Shown here: positions 61,013 through 64,000 of the stretch, in pieces
Position numbering within the stretch: the first letter of the stretch is position 1
How the letters are laid out: the number at the start of each line of letters is the position of its first letter
Assembly (NCBI RefSeq): GCF_012927105.1
Contig: NZ_JABBFV010000012.1
Coordinates: 1 to 64,000, forward strand
Direction of reading: 5' to 3'
DNA length: 64,000 nucleotides
DNA from: Sphingobium psychrophilum
GTDB taxonomy: Bacteria > Pseudomonadota > Alphaproteobacteria > Sphingomonadales > Sphingomonadaceae
Translations under genes and position numbers: made by a program
Notes under the pieces: model-generated
What the model was told of the DNA's origin: nothing
Database searches by the model: none
What the model saw: only the letters and a program-made list of their open reading frames with translations

Positions 61013-62373
61013 AATCGCGCGGCGATAGCCGCTGGCAGGCTCTCAAGCAAATCATCCGCGACAAAGGCCGCCCCGGCCCGCCGCGCCGCTTCGCCATGCA
61101 GCCACACCGCCTCGCACGCCGCCCGGAACGGATCGCCCGTCACCGCCAGCCGCCCGGCGCAAAGCCCGGCCAGCACGTCTCCGGTCCCGGCGGTCGATAG
61201 CCAGGGCGACGCGCCCGACGCCACCGCCGCCCGCCCGTCCGGCGCCGCGATCACGCTATCCGCCCCCTTGTAGACCACGACCGCGCCCGATCTGCGCGCC
61301 GCCGCCAGCGCGCGATCGATCTTGCTGCCGGGCAAGTCGCCGAACAGCCGCTGGAACTCGCCCTCATGCGGCGTCACGATAGCGGGTGAAGGCAAATCAC
61401 CCCATCCCTTTTCCGCAAGCAACCACAGGGCACCGGCATCGGCGACCATCGGAACGCCTGCCTTGGCGGCGGCGGCCAGCCTCTCCCAAGCTGCATGGTC
61501 ACGGCCAAGTCCGGGGCCGACCAGAACCGCCTTGGCGCGACCGAAATCCAAAGAAGCGTGTTGCACGATCGCATGGCTCATGCGCGGAACCGGTCCATGG
61601 GCGAGCAATCTGACATAGCCCGCCCCCGATCGCGCCGCCGCTTCGGCTGACAGGCAACTGGCCCCTATCATGTCGCCGGCAACCACAGCGACGAGCCCTC
61701 GCGTATATTTATGCGCCTGCGCAACCGGCGCAGGTAGCACAGGCGCGCTCAACCGATGCACTGTAGCGGGTGTCGCGATGCCGATATCCGCCAGCACTAG
61801 TCGTCCCATATGCCCCGCCGCAGGTTGCAGCACATGGGCGGGTTTATAAGCCCCCAATGCAATGCAGGTGCCGAAAAGCGGCACGGCGGACAGTATCGCA
61901 CCGCTGTCGGTCTCGATCCCGCTGGGCAGGTCGATCGCATGGCTAATCGCCGCCGCCCCGGCCAGCGCGCACAGCCGCGCCGCCACCGCGTCATCCAGCC
62001 CGCGCGTCAAACCAGTGCCGAACAGCGCATCGACCAGTTGCGTCGCCGGCGCAGCGCGCATCACATTCTCGACCGGCCCGCCCCATGCCGCCCGCGCCCG
62101 CTGGCCCGACACGGTGCAGCTCTCGCCCAGGGCCGCCACCCGCACCGGCACGCCCCGGTCGCGCAACAGCCGGGCGATCACATAGCCGTCGCCGCCATTA
62201 TTGCCTGGCCCGCACAGCACAAGCGCGTCCCGCTTATGCCCGGCCCGCCAGATGATCGCCGCCGCCGCCGCGCCAGCCGTCTCCATCAACCCATATTCGT
62301 CGATCCCCGCATCGAAAGCCGCCTGCTCCGCCGCGCGCATCTGCGCCGCCGTCAGGACCGGCCCGCCGGTCAT
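61009..62373 (-). CDS. nnr: Bifunctional NAD(P)H-hydrate epimerase/dehydratase
   Basis: Repairs hydrated NADH/NADPH. 454 residues: N-terminal epimerase (YjeF_N) domain with GPGNNGGDGYVIARLL and GTGLTRGLD, and C-terminal ADP-dependent dehydratase (ribokinase-like) domain with VLVGPGLGRD, TPHEGEFQRLFG, VVVYKGADSVI and STAGTGDVLAGL. Both active domains look complete. Overlaps neighbours at both ends by ATGA. Confidence 0.95.
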   Translation of the reverse strand: MTGGPVLTAAQMRAAEQAAFDAGIDEYGLMETAGAAAAAIIWRAGHKRDALVLCGPGNNGGDGYVIARLLRDRGVPVRVAALGESCTVSGQRARAAWGGPVENVMRAAPATQLVDALFGTGLTRGLDDAVAARLCALAGAAAISHAIDLPSGIETDSGAILSAVPLFGTCIALGAYKPAHVLQPAAGHMGRLVLADIGIATPATVHRLSAPVLPAPVAQAHKYTRGLVAVVAGDMIGASCLSAEAAARSGAGYVRLLAHGPVPRMSHAIVQHASLDFGRAKAVLVGPGLGRDHAAWERLAAAAKAGVPMVADAGALWLLAEKGWGDLPSPAIVTPHEGEFQRLFGDLPGSKIDRALAAARRSGAVVVYKGADSVIAAPDGRAAVASGASPWLSTAGTGDVLAGLCAGRLAVTGDPFRAACEAVWLHGEAARRAGAAFVADDLLESLPAAIAARL

Positions 62374-62747
62374 CGCCCGGAACCGGCCATCCGCGCCGGC
62401 AGCCGATAGCGATCGTCGCCTGCGACCACCTCAATCCGCTTGTCGTCCAATATGCTGAGCTTCGCCGCCTCCGCGCCATCGGCAGCCGCCAGCCCGCGCC
62501 CGTCCGCCAACACGCGAAAGCGCCGGAATCCTCCATCGGGGTGCCGCAGCGTCAGCATCTCGCCTACGCGCTCGACCAGGCAGTCGCGCGCCCACTCGCC
62601 CGACCCTGCCAGCGCACAATCCGCCTTGCCGTCATCGACCGGCGCAGCATCCGCCACAGCGGTAGAGTTATCGTGCGAAGATGCCGCCTCGCCACCACAA
62701 CCCGCCAGCAGCATCAAAGCCGCCACCCCCATTCCGCCACGTATCAT
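62370..62747 (-). CDS. Small lipoprotein, function unknown
   Basis: 125 residues: signal MIRGGMGVAALMLLAGC with lipobox LLAGC, a Ser/Asp linker, then a small mature domain with CALAGSGEWARDCLVE (two Cys, likely disulfide) and beta-rich end. The ATG at 62747 follows AGGAG by 9 bases and overlaps the upstream stop. I recall comparable lipoproteins in sphingomonads but no function is known. Confidence 0.75.
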   Translation of the reverse strand: MIRGGMGVAALMLLAGCGGEAASSHDNSTAVADAAPVDDGKADCALAGSGEWARDCLVERVGEMLTLRHPDGGFRRFRVLADGRGLAAADGAEAAKLSILDDKRIEVVAGDDRYRLPARMAGSGR

Positions 62748-63460
62748 GCCAATCGGCTCCTGCATGCCAGCACCACCGGCCCCAATATCGCTGCGAACCG
62801 CGCCTGTCCGGCGGCATCGCCAACCAGATCCTGCCGCATCTCCACGCCCAGATAGGGGATGCCATTGGCTTCGGCATGGCGGTTCATCGTCGCATTCAGC
62901 ACTGTCCCGGCATAGGGTAATTGGTCGCCGACCCTCAGCCCCGCGGCCTCCAGCAGCGGAATGGCGATCCGCGCCGCGCGATCGTCCTGATTATACAGCA
63001 CCCCGATATCCCACGGCCGCTGCTGCCCCGGATCGCTCGCCAATTGCGGCGTGAAACTATGGACCGACAGGATGAAAGGAGACGTCATGCGCTCCAGCAA
63101 CGTCGCCACCCGATGATGATAGGGATGGTGAAAGCGCATCATACGCGCGCCTAAATCCGCATCGCGATTGCCAGGGATCGCATGGCCATCGCTCATCACA
63201 GGCAGCAGGCCCGGCGCGTCCTCCTCACGGTTCAGGTCGATCACCAGCCGCGACACGCCGCCCAATATCGCGGTCGCGCCCAGTTGCGCGGCCAGCAGCC
63301 CGCTAACCTCCGCCACGCCGATGTCGATCGCGATATGATTGCCCAGCAGCGCCGGGTCGATGCCAAGGTCGATATCCTCCGGCACATGCGCGGACGCATG
63401 ATCGCCCACGATCAGCAGGTCCAGTCCGCCGCCCTCAATCTGTGTATAGGCTTCGCTCAT
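62744..63460 (-). CDS. N-formylglutamate amidohydrolase family protein
   Basis: 238 residues: LLIVGDHASAHVPEDI at the start, RLVIDLNREEDAP, and SVHSFTP with later GVEMRQDLV, the FGase (HutG-II-like) pattern including metal-binding His and Glu. In histidine degradation it hydrolyses N-formylglutamate, but there are no hut genes nearby, so the substrate here may differ. The ATG at 63460 overlaps the ispE stop (ATGA). Confidence 0.85.
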   Translation of the reverse strand: MSEAYTQIEGGGLDLLIVGDHASAHVPEDIDLGIDPALLGNHIAIDIGVAEVSGLLAAQLGATAILGGVSRLVIDLNREEDAPGLLPVMSDGHAIPGNRDADLGARMMRFHHPYHHRVATLLERMTSPFILSVHSFTPQLASDPGQQRPWDIGVLYNQDDRAARIAIPLLEAAGLRVGDQLPYAGTVLNATMNRHAEANGIPYLGVEMRQDLVGDAAGQARFAAILGPVVLACRSRLA

Positions 63461-64000
63461 GCGCGCCTGATCCGCGTTTCCATCACCCACCAATCGGGCT
63501 GCGCCTGCCGCACCGCCTGCGCCGCTGCCGCCAGGGCGCGGTCGCTACGAAACAACGCGAAACAGGTCGCGCCCGATCCCGACATGCGCGCCAGCAGCAC
63601 ATCCTCCTGCGCCGCCAGCATCGCCAGCACATCGCCAATCACCGGCGCGATCGCCAGCGCGGGTGCCTCCAGATCGTTTCGCCCGCTGTCTCTCAGCGCT
63701 GCAAGGCTGGAGCCATCCAGCGGCCCAAGATCGACCCGGTCCCACCCGGCGAATATCCGCGCCGTCGATACGCCGACGCCCGGATTGACCAGCAGCATCG
63801 GGCATGCGTCCAGCCCCTCGACCGCATGGCGCGCCAGCCTTTCGCCGCGCCCCCCGACCATCTGCGTCGCGCTAACCACACAGGCCGGCACGTCCGACCC
63901 CAGGTCCAGCGCCAGCGCCATCAACTCCCCGTCGTCGATCCGCACATCCCACAGCCGCGCCAGCAAGCGCAGCGTCGCCGCCGCATCCGCCGATCCGCCG
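63457..64000 (-). CDS. ispE: 4-diphosphocytidyl-2-C-methyl-D-erythritol kinase, 5' part outside window
   Basis: C-terminal 180 residues of a GHMP kinase; the frame continues off the right edge. The ATP-binding GSADAAATLRLL at the edge and the third motif MSGSGATCFALF are present, with LGSDVPACV typical of IspE. Phosphorylates CDP-methylerythritol in the MEP isoprenoid pathway. First visible gene of the overlapping leftward operon. Confidence 0.92.
   Translation of the reverse strand, partial: GGSADAAATLRLLARLWDVRIDDGELMALALDLGSDVPACVVSATQMVGGRGERLARHAVEGLDACPMLLVNPGVGVSTARIFAGWDRVDLGPLDGSSLAALRDSGRNDLEAPALAIAPVIGDVLAMLAAQEDVLLARMSGSGATCFALFRSDRALAAAAQAVRQAQPDWWVMETRIRRA

Overview
The window is a high-GC alphaproteobacterial chromosome segment, almost certainly from the family Sphingomonadaceae (Sphingobium/Sphingomonas-like). 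The grounds are the gene orders hslV-hslU, phaR/phaC-like/thiolase and lepB-rnc-era, an HslV with an N-terminal propeptide, 5-aminolevulinate synthase (C4 haem pathway), GTTC-N7-GTTC LexA boxes, and many short palindromic intergenic repeats of sphingomonad style. Gene names rest on recognised motifs and context; no database search was run.

Region 1 (1-11092) is the right part of a prophage that ends at the 3' end of a tRNA-Val(CAC) gene. Rightward genes encode virion proteins, including two adjacent proteins with SGNH esterase domains, then a lysis module (coiled-coil/TM protein, GH19 endolysin, TM proteins, small lipoprotein) joined by ATGA/GTGA overlaps. A converging leftward accessory operon (10866 down to about 6963) encodes small hypothetical proteins, a secreted SNase-like nuclease and a GIY-YIG/T5orf172 protein. 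Two exact LexA boxes lie upstream of leftward genes. No integrase is visible, so it probably lies left of the window. The left edge may carry the end of an insertion sequence.

Region 2 (11200-21100) is core: entericidin-like lipoprotein, HslUV protease, ProS, a polyhydroxyalkanoate cluster (PhaR divergent from a class III-length PhaC-like protein, then thiolase), a DUF2256 protein, a frameshifted MFS transporter and CsaA.

Region 3 (21191-30521) is a compact propionyl-CoA to succinyl-CoA module: pccB, mce, scpA (methylmalonyl-CoA mutase), bioB and pccA all run leftward. A divergent ScfR/RamB-type regulator has an intergenic region with four GCAAAT repeats.

Region 4 (30506-48000) holds a TPR protein, a LysR/SDR pair, a 2-oxoglutarate dioxygenase-like protein, glutathione reductase, pgi, lepB-rnc-era, a diguanylate cyclase, topA, a four-helix-bundle stress protein, dprA-plsY, a nucleotidyltransferase and murI. 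Between rnc and era sits a 366-bp cassette: one GIY-YIG ORF bounded by perfect 27-bp inverted repeats.

Region 5 (48131-64000) holds hemA, a single-domain response regulator, the betaine-lipid genes btaA-btaB behind a tandem Pho-box-like array, a DNA exonuclease/ligase pair, and GFA and fasciclin proteins. It also holds a spermidine module (carboxyspermidine dehydrogenase, carboxyspermidine decarboxylase, ornithine decarboxylase with a structured speF-like leader). It ends with a leftward overlapping operon ispE-N-formylglutamate amidohydrolase-lipoprotein-nnr-RNA methyltransferase; ispE runs off the right edge.
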